64,000 nt of DNA from Pseudomonas sp. AFG_SD02_1510_Pfu_092 (GCF_003331055.1 NZ_PUQD01000003.1:1-64000), one strand, 5' to 3'; counted from the first letter of the stretch, positions 18,387 to 27,506 are shown. The notes: generated by a model not told the origin, from the sequence alone. Translations and numbers: made by a program.

Positions 18387-19739
18387 ATGAGCGATCGCTA
18401 CCTCGGCTTTGCCAACTCCAACCTCGGCCGCCGCCTGGTGGAGGCCCTTGGCCTGCCACACCCGGCGCCGCTGGAGCGCTGGCAGGCCGGCCGCCTGCGC
18501 CCGGTCGAGGGTGCTCTGGTACTGGGCGGCGGGCCACTGGCAAAGCAGGTCGAAGCCCTTGCCCCGCGCCTGACCGACACGCTTTACCGCTTCAATACCG
18601 ACCAGCTTCAGGCCGAGGCCTGGGTGGCGGGGCTGGGGCCGAAGATCAAGGCCGTGGTATTCGATGCCAGTGATCTGTCCGACAGCGACGCGCTGAAGCA
18701 GTTGCGCGAATTCTTCCAGCCATTGCTGCGCAGCCTGGCGCCGTGCGCGCATGTGCTGCTGCTGGGCCGTGCGCCAGAGAGCCTCGACGACCCATTGGCC
18801 AGCATCGCCCAACGGGCCCTGGAAGGCTTCAGCCGCTCGCTGGCCAAGGAATTGCGCAACGGCGCGACCGCGCAGTTGCTGTATGTCGGCGCTGGCGCGC
18901 AAGGCCAGCTGGAAGGCGCCCTGCGCTTCTTCCTGTCGCCCAAAAGCGCGTTCATCTCCGGTCAGGTGCTGCGCCTGCAAGCCTGCGCCAGCCAGGTCGA
19001 GGACTGGACCCGGCCGTTGGCCGGTCGCCGTGCGCTGGTGACCGGCGCCGCACGTGGCATTGGTGCGGCGATTGCCGAAACCCTGGCGCGGGACGGCGCC
19101 GATGTGCTGCTGCTCGATGTGCCACAGGCCAGCCAGGAGCTCGATGCCCTGGCCGCGCGCCTGGGCGGCAAGGCGCTGGCCCTGGACATCTGCGCCAGCG
19201 ACGCGGCAACGCAACTGCTCGCGGCGCTGCCCGAGGGCATCGACATCGTGGTGCACAACGCCGGCATCACCCGCGACAAGACCTTGGCCAACATGACCCC
19301 GGAATACTGGGACGCGGTGCTGGCGGTCAACCTCAAGGCCCCGCAGCTACTGACCCAGGCGCTGTATGAGCACGGTGCGTTGGGCGCCGACGCGCGCATT
19401 ACCCTGCTGGCCTCGGTCAGCGGCATCGCCGGCAACCGCGGGCAGGCCAACTATGCCGCGAGCAAGGCCGGGCTGATCGGCCTGGCCCAGGCCTGGGCAC
19501 CACGGCTGGCCGCACGCGGCGGCAGCATCAATGCAGTGGCCCCCGGCTTCATCGAAACCCACATGACCGCCGCCATGCCCATGGGCCTGCGCGAGGCCGG
19601 GCGACGCTTGAGTTCGCTGGGCCAGGGCGGTCGCCCACAAGATGTCGCCGAAGCCATCGCCTGGCTCAGCCAGCCGGGCTCCGGGGCAGTCAACGGCCAG
19701 GTGCTGCGGGTATGCGGCCAGGCCTTGATGGGGGCCTGA
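18387..19739 (+). CDS. High-molecular-weight FabG-type 3-oxoacyl reductase
   Basis: At 450 residues this is nearly twice the size of ordinary FabG. Residues ~1-205 form an N-terminal flavodoxin-like domain without its own reductase motifs. Residues ~212-450 are a classical SDR domain with VTGAARGIGAAIAE, HNAGITRDKTLANM, the active Ser in LLASVSG and YAASK. This matches the FabG4 type of Mycobacterium tuberculosis (HMwFabG), which reduces 3-ketoacyl-CoA with NADH. The start at 18387 gives MSDRYLGFANSNLG. The MaoC gene follows after 2 bp, so the two are co-transcribed. Confidence 0.9.
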   Translation: MSDRYLGFANSNLGRRLVEALGLPHPAPLERWQAGRLRPVEGALVLGGGPLAKQVEALAPRLTDTLYRFNTDQLQAEAWVAGLGPKIKAVVFDASDLSDSDALKQLREFFQPLLRSLAPCAHVLLLGRAPESLDDPLASIAQRALEGFSRSLAKELRNGATAQLLYVGAGAQGQLEGALRFFLSPKSAFISGQVLRLQACASQVEDWTRPLAGRRALVTGAARGIGAAIAETLARDGADVLLLDVPQASQELDALAARLGGKALALDICASDAATQLLAALPEGIDIVVHNAGITRDKTLANMTPEYWDAVLAVNLKAPQLLTQALYEHGALGADARITLLASVSGIAGNRGQANYAASKAGLIGLAQAWAPRLAARGGSINAVAPGFIETHMTAAMPMGLREAGRRLSSLGQGGRPQDVAEAIAWLSQPGSGAVNGQVLRVCGQALMGA

Positions 19740-19741
19740 GC

Positions 19742-20593
19742 ATGAGCCGACACTGGCACGACCTGCACAGCCCCGCTTCGCGCGCCAGCCTGTACCTGCG
19801 CGCAGCCAGCAAGCGCAGCATCAGCGGCGAGCAACTGCCGGACGACGGCCTGCGCTGCTTCATCCGCGTCCAGCCGGGCAACCTCGCGGCCTATCGACGG
19901 CTGTGCCATTTCCCCGACGATGGCCGCCTGCCGCCGACTTATCCACATGTCATGGCGTTCACGTTACAGCTGCAGTTGATGACCGCGCCACACTTCCCCT
20001 TCCCGCTGCTCGGCCTGGTGCACCTGTACAACCGCATCGAAGTGGTGCGCCCGCTGGGCGGTGTCGAAGGGCTGCGCTTTGCGGTGCATGCAGACAACCT
20101 GCAAGCACATGCCAAGGGCGCCACCTTCGACCTGGTCACCGAAGCCGAAGACGCCATCGGCCTGCTCTGGCGCGAGACCAGCCGCATGCTGGTGCGCGGG
20201 CTGCAGCTGGCAGGCGAAGCAGCCGAGCCTGCCGAGGACGAACCGTCCGCGTTGCCAGAGGCGACCCGCTGGTACGCCGACGGCGATATCGGCCGGCGCT
20301 ATGCGAAGGTCTGCGGCGACTACAACCCGATCCACCTCAGCGCAGCCAGTGCGCGGCTGTTCGGCTTCCCCACGGCGATAGCCCATGGCATGTGGAGCAA
20401 GGCCATGGCCCTGGCGGCGTTGCGCGGGCACCTGCCGCACAGCGGTTATGCCTTCGAGGTGGATTTCCGCAAGCCAGTGCGCTTGCCGTCCGAGGTGGTG
20501 CTCAGTGCCAGTGAAGCGGGGGCTGCGGGAGAGCTGCGGCTGGATGGGCATGGAGGGGTTCTGCATATGGTCGGGCGCTGGGCCCGGCTTTGA
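19742..20593 (+). CDS. MaoC-like (R)-specific enoyl-CoA hydratase
   Basis: The 283-residue protein has a degenerate N-terminal hot-dog half and a C-terminal MaoC half (~175-283). The hydratase signature is visible as RRYAKVCGDYNPIHLSAASA followed by FGFPTAIAHGMW, with the catalytic Asp and His in DYNPIH. It resembles HtdX of M. tuberculosis, which hydrates enoyl-CoA next to FabG4. The start codon lies 2 bp after the FabG stop. With the divergent thiolase it completes hydratase, dehydrogenase and thiolase steps; the substrate chain length is unknown. Confidence 0.87.
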   Translation: MSRHWHDLHSPASRASLYLRAASKRSISGEQLPDDGLRCFIRVQPGNLAAYRRLCHFPDDGRLPPTYPHVMAFTLQLQLMTAPHFPFPLLGLVHLYNRIEVVRPLGGVEGLRFAVHADNLQAHAKGATFDLVTEAEDAIGLLWRETSRMLVRGLQLAGEAAEPAEDEPSALPEATRWYADGDIGRRYAKVCGDYNPIHLSAASARLFGFPTAIAHGMWSKAMALAALRGHLPHSGYAFEVDFRKPVRLPSEVVLSASEAGAAGELRLDGHGGVLHMVGRWARL

Positions 20594-20600
20594 ATCGTGA

Positions 20601-20718
20601 GGCTGCTTCGCAGCCTTTTCGCGACACAAGGCCGCTCCCACAGGTACCGGGTTCGGTTTGATGTCGGTGAGCTCTTGTGGGAGCGGCCTTGCGTCGCGAT
20701 GGGCCGCATAGCGGCCCC
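20601..20718. repeat. REP pair with flanking hairpins
   Basis: This pair is of the second subtype, with core GAGCGGCCTTG and TCGCGA. The inverted units at 20618-20642 and 20675-20699 are each bounded outside by a short hairpin (GGCTGC TTC GCAGCC and GGGCCGC ATA GCGGCCC). Confidence 0.85.
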
Positions 20719-20769
20719 CTTGCTTTGCATCGGGCCTGCGCGGAAGCTATGCAGCATTAGGAGACCCCG

Positions 20770-21075
20770 ATGAACCTGCAAGAACTCACCCAACGCCTGC
20801 ACCAGATCCGCGACAACAACGATTGGCGCGGCTTCCACAGCCCGAAGAACCTGGCCATGGCCGCCAGCGTCGAAATGGCCGAGCTGGTGGAAATCTTCCA
20901 GTGGCTGAGCGAAGAGCAATCGCGTCAGCTGCCCGCCGAGCAACTGGCCCACGCTGGCCAGGAAATCGGCGATGTGGTGCTGTACCTGTTGCTGCTGTGC
21001 AGCGAACTGGGCCTGGACATGGACCAGGTGGTGCGGGCCAAGCTGGCCGACAGCGAAAGGCGCTTCGCCCGATGA
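20770..21075 (+). CDS. MazG-like nucleotide pyrophosphohydrolase
   Basis: The 101-residue all-alpha protein belongs to the MazG/dCTPase (RS21-C6) group that hydrolyses non-canonical or excess dNTPs to monophosphates. The metal-binding ExxE..ExxD pattern is visible in ASVEMAELVEIFQW and EIGDVVLYLLLL. It starts 9 bp after AGGAGA and overlaps the next gene by 4 bp, which implies translational coupling. Confidence 0.88.
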   Translation: MNLQELTQRLHQIRDNNDWRGFHSPKNLAMAASVEMAELVEIFQWLSEEQSRQLPAEQLAHAGQEIGDVVLYLLLLCSELGLDMDQVVRAKLADSERRFAR

Positions 21076-21821
21076 ACGACCGTCACTTCGATGAACTGGC
21101 CACGCGCTTTGCCGAAAAGATCTACGGCGGCGCCAAGGGCGCAATCCGCCTGGCGGTGCTGCAGGCCGACCTGGCCGAAGCCTTGCCCGACCGCCCGCTG
21201 CGTATCCTCGACATCGGTGCCGGGCTGGGCCACATGGCCTTGTGGCTGGCCGAGCGCGGTCACCAGCTGACCTTGGCCGAACCCGCCGCGCCGATGCTCG
21301 ACGGCGCCCGGGCGCGCTTTGCCGAAGCCGGCCAAGCCGCCACCTTCATCCAGGCCCCTTGGCAAGACCTGCTCGGCCAACTGACCGAACCCTACGACCT
21401 GGTGCTGTGCCACGCCGTGCTGGAATGGCTGGCCGAGCCCGAAAGCATCCTGCCGGTGCTGCACCAGCTCACGGCGCCCTCGGGGTGGCTGTCGCTGGCC
21501 TTCTACAACCGCGACGCACTGGTCTATCGCAACTTGCTCAAGGGCCATTTCCGCAAGTTGCGCAGCAACCGGCTGGAAGGTGAAAAGCAGAGCCTGACCC
21601 CGCAAAAACCACTTGATCCACGCCAACTCAGGGCGCAACTTGATCCTATGTGGCAGGTTGAAAGCGAAAGTGGCGTGCGCGTATTCCACGACTACATGCC
21701 CAAGGAATTCCAGGGCAAGGCCGAGCTGCTCGACCTGCTGGAAATGGAGCTGGCCTACCGGCGCCACCCCAGCTTTGCCGGGCTTGGGCGCTACCTGCAC
21801 TGGGTCTGCCGCCCGCGCTGA
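21072..21821 (+). CDS. cmoM: tRNA cmo5U34 carboxymethyl O-methyltransferase CmoM
   Basis: The 249-residue class I SAM methyltransferase begins [20 protein letters not shown], very like E. coli CmoM (formerly SmtA). It carries the SAM-binding motif [16 protein letters not shown] at ~43-58. CmoM methylates cmo5U at the tRNA wobble position to mcmo5U. The ATGA overlap with the pyrophosphohydrolase gene suggests one transcript. Confidence 0.88.
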   Translation: MNDRHFDELATRFAEKIYGGAKGAIRLAVLQADLAEALPDRPLRILDIGAGLGHMALWLAERGHQLTLAEPAAPMLDGARARFAEAGQAATFIQAPWQDLLGQLTEPYDLVLCHAVLEWLAEPESILPVLHQLTAPSGWLSLAFYNRDALVYRNLLKGHFRKLRSNRLEGEKQSLTPQKPLDPRQLRAQLDPMWQVESESGVRVFHDYMPKEFQGKAELLDLLEMELAYRRHPSFAGLGRYLHWVCRPR

Positions 21822-21841
21822 CCGCCCGTCAGGAGGAATTC

Positions 21842-22489
21842 ATGCCGTACCGTTTGTTGTGCCTGGCCCTGCTGCCGCTTGCCCTGGCTGGCTGCCAGGG
21901 CAGCAACCCGTACGTGGCCAGCAGCCGCCCGTTACCACCCGCCCCTGCGCAGGCGGCCGGCACCTTCGATGCCAGTGCCTATCCGGCACCCGCCCGCGAC
22001 TACGGGCACTATCGCAGCTGGAGCTGGCGGGATAACCAACTGCCCAGCGGCTCGGCCAATGCCGACCCTGCGCAGTTGGCCGACGCCGTCAGCGGCGCCC
22101 TCGACCAGCACGGCCTGCGCCCCGCCCGCGGCGGCCCCGGCGACTTGCTGGTAAGCGCCGACATGCGCGTGGAAAAGCGCTTGCGCCAGGTACGTGACTA
22201 CGATGCCTACGACCCCTATTACGGTCCCTATCCCTACCCATCCCCCTACGGCGGCGTCGGCTATGGCGGTTACCGCAACGGCTACGGCGCCTATGCCAGC
22301 GTGCCGGTGGTGCGCACTTACGAAGTAGAAGTGATGGTGGTGCGCATCGACCTGTACGACGCCCGCAGCGGCCAGCCGGTATGGAGTGCCAGCGCCGAAA
22401 GCGGCAGCGACAAGGACTCGCCGCGTGAACGCGAAAGTGCCTTGCGCGACTCAGTGCACAAGGCGCTCAGCGGCTATCCTCCCAGTTAG
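21842..22489 (+). CDS. DUF4136 lipoprotein (first of two)
   Basis: The 215-residue protein has a lipoprotein signal with lipobox LAGC at 16-19, followed by a DUF4136 domain ([13 protein letters not shown], then DLLVSADM and [20 protein letters not shown]). A Tyr/Pro/Gly-rich insert at ~120-155 interrupts the domain. The function is unknown. It follows cmoM by 20 bp and precedes a paralogue by 19 bp. Confidence 0.85.
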   Translation: MPYRLLCLALLPLALAGCQGSNPYVASSRPLPPAPAQAAGTFDASAYPAPARDYGHYRSWSWRDNQLPSGSANADPAQLADAVSGALDQHGLRPARGGPGDLLVSADMRVEKRLRQVRDYDAYDPYYGPYPYPSPYGGVGYGGYRNGYGAYASVPVVRTYEVEVMVVRIDLYDARSGQPVWSASAESGSDKDSPRERESALRDSVHKALSGYPPS

Positions 22490-22508
22490 TAGCTAATGGA
22501 GAACCATC

Positions 22509-23078
22509 ATGTTGCGCCGTCTCGTTCTATTGTCATTCGCGTTATTGCTCGCCGCCTGCTCCAGCAATAACGTCCAGCAGGATTTCGATGCCAGCCGCGA
22601 TTTTGCCGCCTACCGCAGCTGGGCATGGCAGGAGCCGGGCTTGCTGTACCGCCCGGATGACCCGCGCATCAAGAGCGACCTGACCGAGCAGCGCATTCGC
22701 CAGGCGGTCGCCGACCAGCTCGACCAGCGCGGCCTGCGCCCGGCAGCCAATGGGGCGCGGCCGGATCTGAGCGTGCGCGCCTACCTGATCGTCGAGCAGC
22801 GCCAGCAGCAGATCACCACCAACTACGGCGGTGGCTGGGGTGGCTACTGGGGCGGTTACTGGGGTGGCCCGATGTACAACGAGACGCGCAGCGTCGACTA
22901 CAAGGTCGCCACCATTCAGATCGACCTGTTCGATGGCCGTGATGGCAAGCTGGTGTGGCGCGGCAGCGCCGAGCAGATCATGAACAACTACCCGCCAAGC
23001 CCGGAAGAGCGCAACAGCGCGATCCAGAAGACCGTGGCCAAGGTGCTGGGCAACTACCCGCCGGGGAGCAAGAAATAG
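22509..23078 (+). CDS. DUF4136 lipoprotein (second of two)
   Basis: The 189-residue product is a paralogue of the preceding gene. It has lipobox LAAC at 14-17, the domain opening YRSWAWQEPGLL, and the closing strand IQIDLFDGRDGKLVWRGSAE. Its central insert is Gly/Trp-rich (a GGWGGYWGGYWGG stretch near 112) and replaces the Tyr/Pro-rich insert of its neighbour. A role at the envelope is inferred from the lipobox; the biochemical function is unknown. Confidence 0.85.
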   Translation: MLRRLVLLSFALLLAACSSNNVQQDFDASRDFAAYRSWAWQEPGLLYRPDDPRIKSDLTEQRIRQAVADQLDQRGLRPAANGARPDLSVRAYLIVEQRQQQITTNYGGGWGGYWGGYWGGPMYNETRSVDYKVATIQIDLFDGRDGKLVWRGSAEQIMNNYPPSPEERNSAIQKTVAKVLGNYPPGSKK

Positions 23079-23111
23079 CATTCGCGCGGTTTTGGCAGCA
23101 CTTCGGGCTCC

Positions 23112-23197
23112 TGTGGGAGCGGCTTTAGCCGCGAAGAACACGACGCGGTGGATGGCACCGGCTGTGCCGGTGTTCGCGGGTGAACCCGCTCCCACAA
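23112..23197. repeat. REP pair (inverted BIME)
   Basis: Two inverted REPs (cores GGCTTTAGCC and GGGTGAACCC) flank the linker hairpin CACCGGC TGT GCCGGTG, the same linker type seen in the array at 55.2-55.7 kb. The 302-bp gap before the prepilin peptidase holds nothing else that I recognise. Confidence 0.85.
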
Positions 23198-23380
23198 GTC
23201 CGCGACTCTGAGCCAGACGGCTGCACCTGCGAGTCCTGCTTCAGCGACGACAAAATCCATCCCCGCCACGCCTTTTTACCGCGCCCTCCCCACTCCCCGC
23301 AGGTTCCCGTCTATCTTCACTTAAGGAAACCTGACTGACCGGGTAGTTGTGTTCAACATTTGGGAATAGGCGACCTGCCG

Positions 23381-23851
23381 ATGCAAAGCATTGTTCTCCT
23401 GCTGTGGCTTGCCTTGTGCTCCGAACAGGATGTGCGTCAACGCCAGATCTCCAACCTGCTGACCCTGGGCGTGGCCGCCTGCGCCCTTGTCTGGCTGTTC
23501 GCCACCGGCCGCAGCTGGATCGGCGCCGATGCCAGCGATGCCGGCTGGGCGCTGGCGATCGTCATGTTGCTGACCCTGCCCGGCTACATGCTCGGCCGTT
23601 TCGGCGCCGACGACGTCAAGCTGATGGGCGCCCTGGCCTTGGCCAGCAGCCCGCAATACGTGCTCGGCACCTTCATCGGCGCCGGCGTCAGCGTGCTGCT
23701 GTGGCTGCTCGCCCGCCGGCGCCTGTGGACCCTGCTCAACCCCAAGGTGAAAAAGCGCTTGCAGGCCCTGACCGAAGAGATGGGCGACAAGCAGGCGTTC
23801 GTCCCCTATGTGCTCAGCGGTTTTCTTCTGACTGCCGTATGGATCCAGTGA
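23381..23851 (+). CDS. fppA: FppA/CpaA-like prepilin peptidase (A24)
   Basis: The 156-residue membrane protein is a minimal type IV prepilin peptidase lacking the N-terminal methylase domain, as in TadV/CpaA/FppA. The first catalytic Asp lies in LCSEQDVRQRQISN (~17) and the second in the GxGD-like stretch GADDVKLMG (~77). The third motif position is Asp, not the usual Gly. The next gene is a PprB-like response regulator, and the same gene pair is known in P. aeruginosa, where FppA processes the Flp pilin. No flp or tad genes are present nearby. Confidence 0.78.
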   Translation: MQSIVLLLWLALCSEQDVRQRQISNLLTLGVAACALVWLFATGRSWIGADASDAGWALAIVMLLTLPGYMLGRFGADDVKLMGALALASSPQYVLGTFIGAGVSVLLWLLARRRLWTLLNPKVKKRLQALTEEMGDKQAFVPYVLSGFLLTAVWIQ

Positions 23852-23869
23852 GCAATTCCGTGGTCCGAT

Positions 23870-23892
23870 ATTTGTACATGACTTGTACAAAT
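23870..23892. promoter_or_regulatory. Perfect palindrome upstream of pprB
   Basis: ATTTGTACA (23870-23878), the spacer TGACT and TGTACAAAT (23884-23892) form a perfect 9-bp inverted repeat, 78 bp upstream of the response regulator start. Its size and symmetry fit an operator for a dimeric regulator, possibly the adjacent LuxR-type protein itself. Confidence 0.6.
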
Positions 23893-23970
23893 TTGCTGCC
23901 CACGACTATTTTTAGTTTTGCCAGAGCGTCTGGCCCGGGAGCAGGATGGCATTCCAACAGGGAGTTGATC

Positions 23971-24744
23971 GTGTCCAGAGCATTCAGTGAAGTGAAGGTA
24001 TTGGTGGTCGATGATCACCCGGTGATCGTCGAACAACTGTGTGATTTTCTCGAAGCCCAGGGTTTTCATTGCCTGCCGGCCCATTCCACTGACGAAGCCA
24101 TCGACCGCTACCTGGCAGATGCGACCATTGGCCTGGTCATCTGTGACCTGCACATGCCTGGGCGGGACGGTATCGAACTGGTCCATGCCTTGAAGGCATG
24201 CGCCGAGCAACGCGTGTTCGAAGCCATCATGCTGACCGGCCGCGCGGAGAAGCAGGATGTGATCCGCGCGCTGCGTGAAGGCTTTGCCGATTACTACCAG
24301 AAGCCCATGGACTTCGACGAACTGCTGGAGGGCGTGCGCCGCCAGGAACAGGCCGTGCTGGACCGCCAGCGCAGCTTCCGCGACCTGGGCGGGTTGAACC
24401 AGCGCCTGCAAGACCTTGCGGAGTCGGTGGACGAGCTGTATCAGGACCTGGAGAAAGCGCGCGGCCACGGTGCCCACCGGCGTGCCAGCGACGCGGAAGA
24501 AGCCGAAAGCGAACTGCCCGCGGCGTTCGGCAAACTGTCGCCACGCCAGCTGGCAGTGGCGCGCCTGGTCGGCAAGGGCAAGACCAACTACCAGATTGCC
24601 TGTGAGCTGGGCATTACCGAAAACACCGTGAAACTGTACGTGTCGCAGGTGCTGCGGCTGACCCACATGCACAACCGCACCCAGCTGGCATTGGCGCTGA
24701 CGCCCAGTTCGTCGCCGGTGCACCAGCGCTTTACTACCCATTGA
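23971..24744 (+). CDS. pprB: PprB-like two-component response regulator
   Basis: The 257-residue regulator has a receiver domain (1-125) with Asp14/Asp15, phospho-acceptor Asp59 in VICDLHMPGRDG and a conserved Lys in YYQKPMD. A coiled linker (~135-185) leads to a LuxR-type helix-turn-helix (LSPRQLAVARLVGKGKTNYQ, then ITENTVKLYVSQVL). The start is GTG at 23971 with GGGAG upstream; no in-frame ATG lies close. In P. aeruginosa PprB, next to fppA, controls Flp pili and adhesins. No sensor kinase gene is adjacent here. Confidence 0.8.
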   Translation: MSRAFSEVKVLVVDDHPVIVEQLCDFLEAQGFHCLPAHSTDEAIDRYLADATIGLVICDLHMPGRDGIELVHALKACAEQRVFEAIMLTGRAEKQDVIRALREGFADYYQKPMDFDELLEGVRRQEQAVLDRQRSFRDLGGLNQRLQDLAESVDELYQDLEKARGHGAHRRASDAEEAESELPAAFGKLSPRQLAVARLVGKGKTNYQIACELGITENTVKLYVSQVLRLTHMHNRTQLALALTPSSSPVHQRFTTH

Positions 24745-24780
24745 GGGCCTGGTTCAACGATAACCAGCGCCCGCCGATAA

Positions 24781-27135
24781 TTACTCGCTGACCTGGAAGG
24801 CCACCCGCGCCGTCTCGCCACTTTCATCCAAGGCACTGATTTCCACCTGCCCGACCTGCTGGAAGCGCACCAGCAGGCTGCCCTGCCCTTGCGTTTCGCC
24901 CAGCGGCTGGCCGTTGAGGAACCACCAGTGCCGACCGCCGCCTCCCAACGCCGACACATACAGTTGCAACGGCTCGCTGCTGGTCGCCGGGCGGCGCAGG
25001 TTGTCGCCCGGGCGCACGCCTACGATCGATAACGGTGGCGCGCTGGCGGGAAGCTGCGGCGGGCAGCTCGGGTCGATGGCCGGCAGGCGCGCAGCACGCC
25101 GTTCGATGCGTGGCAGCCAGGGCTCCAGCGGCGCCGGCCACAGGGCAATCTCGCGCGCCTTGGCGCCTGCGCAGCTGCCATCCACGCGCAGCCCCTGATC
25201 ATTGACCCACACGCTTTCGCGCAAACCCAGGCCGAGCGGCTGGTCGGCCGCCTGCAGGGTTGGCGGCGTGGTGCCGTCCAGGGTCCAGGCGAAACGCTGA
25301 CGACGACAGTTGGGGTCCTGCCTGCTCATCGGCTGGCCCAACGGCCAACAGATCGCTGCCACACCGACACTCGCCGGCACCCGCTGCACCGGCACGCTGA
25401 TGCCACGCTGGCTGTCACGGTTGCTCAACAGGTCATGCACCTGCAGCATCAGCGGCGCTGCCGAGGCCAGGCCGAATTGCCCGGGCACCGGGGTGCCGTC
25501 GGGTCGGCCGATCCACACGCCGATCAGGTAGCGCGGCCCCACGCCAATCGACCAGGCATCGCGAAAGCCATAGCTGGTGCCGGTTTTCCAGGCCAGCTGC
25601 GGGCGTTGCACCAGCTCGGCATGCGGGTCGCGGTCGGGGCGCGCCTGGCCGCTGAGGATGCGCCGGATGATCCACGCTGCCCCTGGCGACAGCAGGCGAC
25701 GTTCGACCAACGGCGCCTGCGGTTGCAGGCGCACCTGCGCACTGTTGCCATCCCGCGCCAGTGCCGCGTAGCCGCCCACCAGGTCCTCCAGGCGGCTGCC
25801 CGCGCCGCCGAGGATCAGCGACAGGTTGGGCTCGGCCAAGGGCGGCAATACCAGCGGCATGCCGGCCATGCGCAGTTGCGCGGCAAAGCGCTTCGGGCCG
25901 TAGGCTTCCAGCAGTTGCACCGCTGGCAGGTTGAGCGACAGCGCCAGCGCCGAACTGGCTGACACCGGCCCGCTGAAGCCCATCGAGAAGTTGCCGGGGC
26001 GATAGTCGCCATAGCGTCGCGGCACATCTTGCAGCAGCGACTCGGAATGGATCAGGCCATCGTCCAGCGCCATGCCATAGAGGAACGGTTTGAGGGTGGA
26101 GCCGGGCGAGCGCAGCGAACGCACCATATCGACATGCCCGAAACGGCGCTCGTCGGCCAGGTCGATCGAACCCAGGTAAGCGCGCACCGCCATGGTTTGC
26201 GCCTCGACCACCAGAATGGCAGCGGAAGTGCGCTCTGGCAGCCGCGCACGCCAGCCCAGCAGCAGGTCTTCGAGGCGCCGCTGCAGCGCGGCATCGAGCG
26301 TGGTGCGAATCAGCGGCGGGCTGTCGGCGCTGTTCAGGCGCCGGGCCAGCAGCGGTGCCAGCGTTGGCTCCTGGCGTGGCGCCAGCACCAGCGGTTCTTC
26401 GGCGGCCTCGCGGATTTGCCGGGCCGGCCACACCTGGTAGTCGGCCAGGCGTTGCAGCACCTTGTCCCGGGCACGCTGGGCGCGCTCGGGATGGCGGTCC
26501 GGGCGCAGGCGGCTGGGGGCCTGGGGCAGCACGGCCAGCAGCGCCGCTTCTGCCGGGGTGAGGTGCATGGGCGACTTGCCCAGGTAAGCCCAGCTGGCTG
26601 CGGCAACGCCCTGCAAGGTGCCACCAAAGGGGGCGCGGTCAAGGTAGATCTGCAGGATTTCGCGCTTGGACAAGTGCCATTCCAGCTGCGCCGTGCGCCA
26701 CAGCTGGCGCAGTTTGCCGGCCAGGGTGCGGTCATGCGGGTCGAGCAGGCGTGCCACCTGCATCGACAGCGTGCTGCCGCCCGACACCACACGCCCGCCA
26801 CGCAGGTTCAGCCAGGCGGCACGGGCCAGGGCCAGCGGGTTGACCCCGGGGTGGCTGTAGAACCAGCGGTCCTCGTAGGTCAGCAGGGCCTGCAAGTACA
26901 GCGGCGAGACCTCGTCAGGGCTGACCGGGTAGCGCCACACCCCGTCGGCGTCGGCAAAGCGCCACAGCGGCGTGCCGTCCTCGGCCAGCACCACCCGGGC
27001 CAGGTCGTCGCCGGGCATGGGCAGCGGCCACAGGCGATCGGCCAGCCACAACAGCCCGCACAGCACCAGGGTGCTGCCGACCGCAGCCAGCAACAGCTTG
27101 CCCGCACGGGTACGCGGGCGGGTTAAGCTTGGCAT
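24781..27135 (-). CDS. pbpC: Penicillin-binding protein 1C
   Basis: The 784-residue bifunctional class A PBP has an N-terminal membrane anchor (~12-34). The glycosyltransferase domain carries EDRWFYSHPGVNPLALARA and GGSTLSMQVARLL. The transpeptidase domain has SPGSTLKPFLYG (SxxK) and KTGTSYGFRDAW, and a C-terminal BiPBP_C domain follows. Length is close to E. coli PbpC (770). Its partner in many proteobacteria, the bacterial alpha-2-macroglobulin, is encoded just upstream at 27666-32567 on the same strand. I chose the ATG at 27135, beginning MPSLTRPRTRAG. Confidence 0.94.
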   Translation of the reverse strand: MPSLTRPRTRAGKLLLAAVGSTLVLCGLLWLADRLWPLPMPGDDLARVVLAEDGTPLWRFADADGVWRYPVSPDEVSPLYLQALLTYEDRWFYSHPGVNPLALARAAWLNLRGGRVVSGGSTLSMQVARLLDPHDRTLAGKLRQLWRTAQLEWHLSKREILQIYLDRAPFGGTLQGVAAASWAYLGKSPMHLTPAEAALLAVLPQAPSRLRPDRHPERAQRARDKVLQRLADYQVWPARQIREAAEEPLVLAPRQEPTLAPLLARRLNSADSPPLIRTTLDAALQRRLEDLLLGWRARLPERTSAAILVVEAQTMAVRAYLGSIDLADERRFGHVDMVRSLRSPGSTLKPFLYGMALDDGLIHSESLLQDVPRRYGDYRPGNFSMGFSGPVSASSALALSLNLPAVQLLEAYGPKRFAAQLRMAGMPLVLPPLAEPNLSLILGGAGSRLEDLVGGYAALARDGNSAQVRLQPQAPLVERRLLSPGAAWIIRRILSGQARPDRDPHAELVQRPQLAWKTGTSYGFRDAWSIGVGPRYLIGVWIGRPDGTPVPGQFGLASAAPLMLQVHDLLSNRDSQRGISVPVQRVPASVGVAAICWPLGQPMSRQDPNCRRQRFAWTLDGTTPPTLQAADQPLGLGLRESVWVNDQGLRVDGSCAGAKAREIALWPAPLEPWLPRIERRAARLPAIDPSCPPQLPASAPPLSIVGVRPGDNLRRPATSSEPLQLYVSALGGGGRHWWFLNGQPLGETQGQGSLLVRFQQVGQVEISALDESGETARVAFQVSE

Positions 27136-27212
27136 CGGGAACCGACCTGGCCAGGTGATGGCCAAAGGCTTGGGAACGGCAACCTCGCCGATTCGTTCAT
27201 CAGGAAGCAACT

Positions 27213-27506
27213 ATGCATGTAGAAGGTTTTTTCGAGTGGCTGGGCCAGGCGCTGGGGTCGGTGATCCGCTTCATCGTCGATGCGTTGAGCGGGCTGTTCA
27301 ACCTGCTGGCCAATGCCGGTGGCAATTTCATCGACGGCCTGGCGCGCACCTTGGGCATGGACACCTCGCTGCTCAGCATCCTCGCCCTGATCGTCGGGCT
27401 GGTGCTGCTGTACTCGGCCATCCGTGCGTTCATGCGCGCCTCGATCATCCTCGGGATCATCTGGCTGCTGCTGGGGTTGTGGGTGATGAGCTGGGTGATC
27501 CACTAA
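27213..27506 (+). CDS. Small membrane protein between pbpC and alpha-2-macroglobulin
   Basis: This 97-residue protein has an amphipathic N-terminal half (VEGFFEWLGQALGSVIRFIV) and two hydrophobic segments (~51-67 and ~75-95), suggesting an inner-membrane protein. AGGAAG precedes the ATG at 27213. It is transcribed divergently from pbpC over a 77-bp gap. Its function is unknown, but its position suggests a link to the PbpC/A2M system. Confidence 0.75.
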   Translation: MHVEGFFEWLGQALGSVIRFIVDALSGLFNLLANAGGNFIDGLARTLGMDTSLLSILALIVGLVLLYSAIRAFMRASIILGIIWLLLGLWVMSWVIH

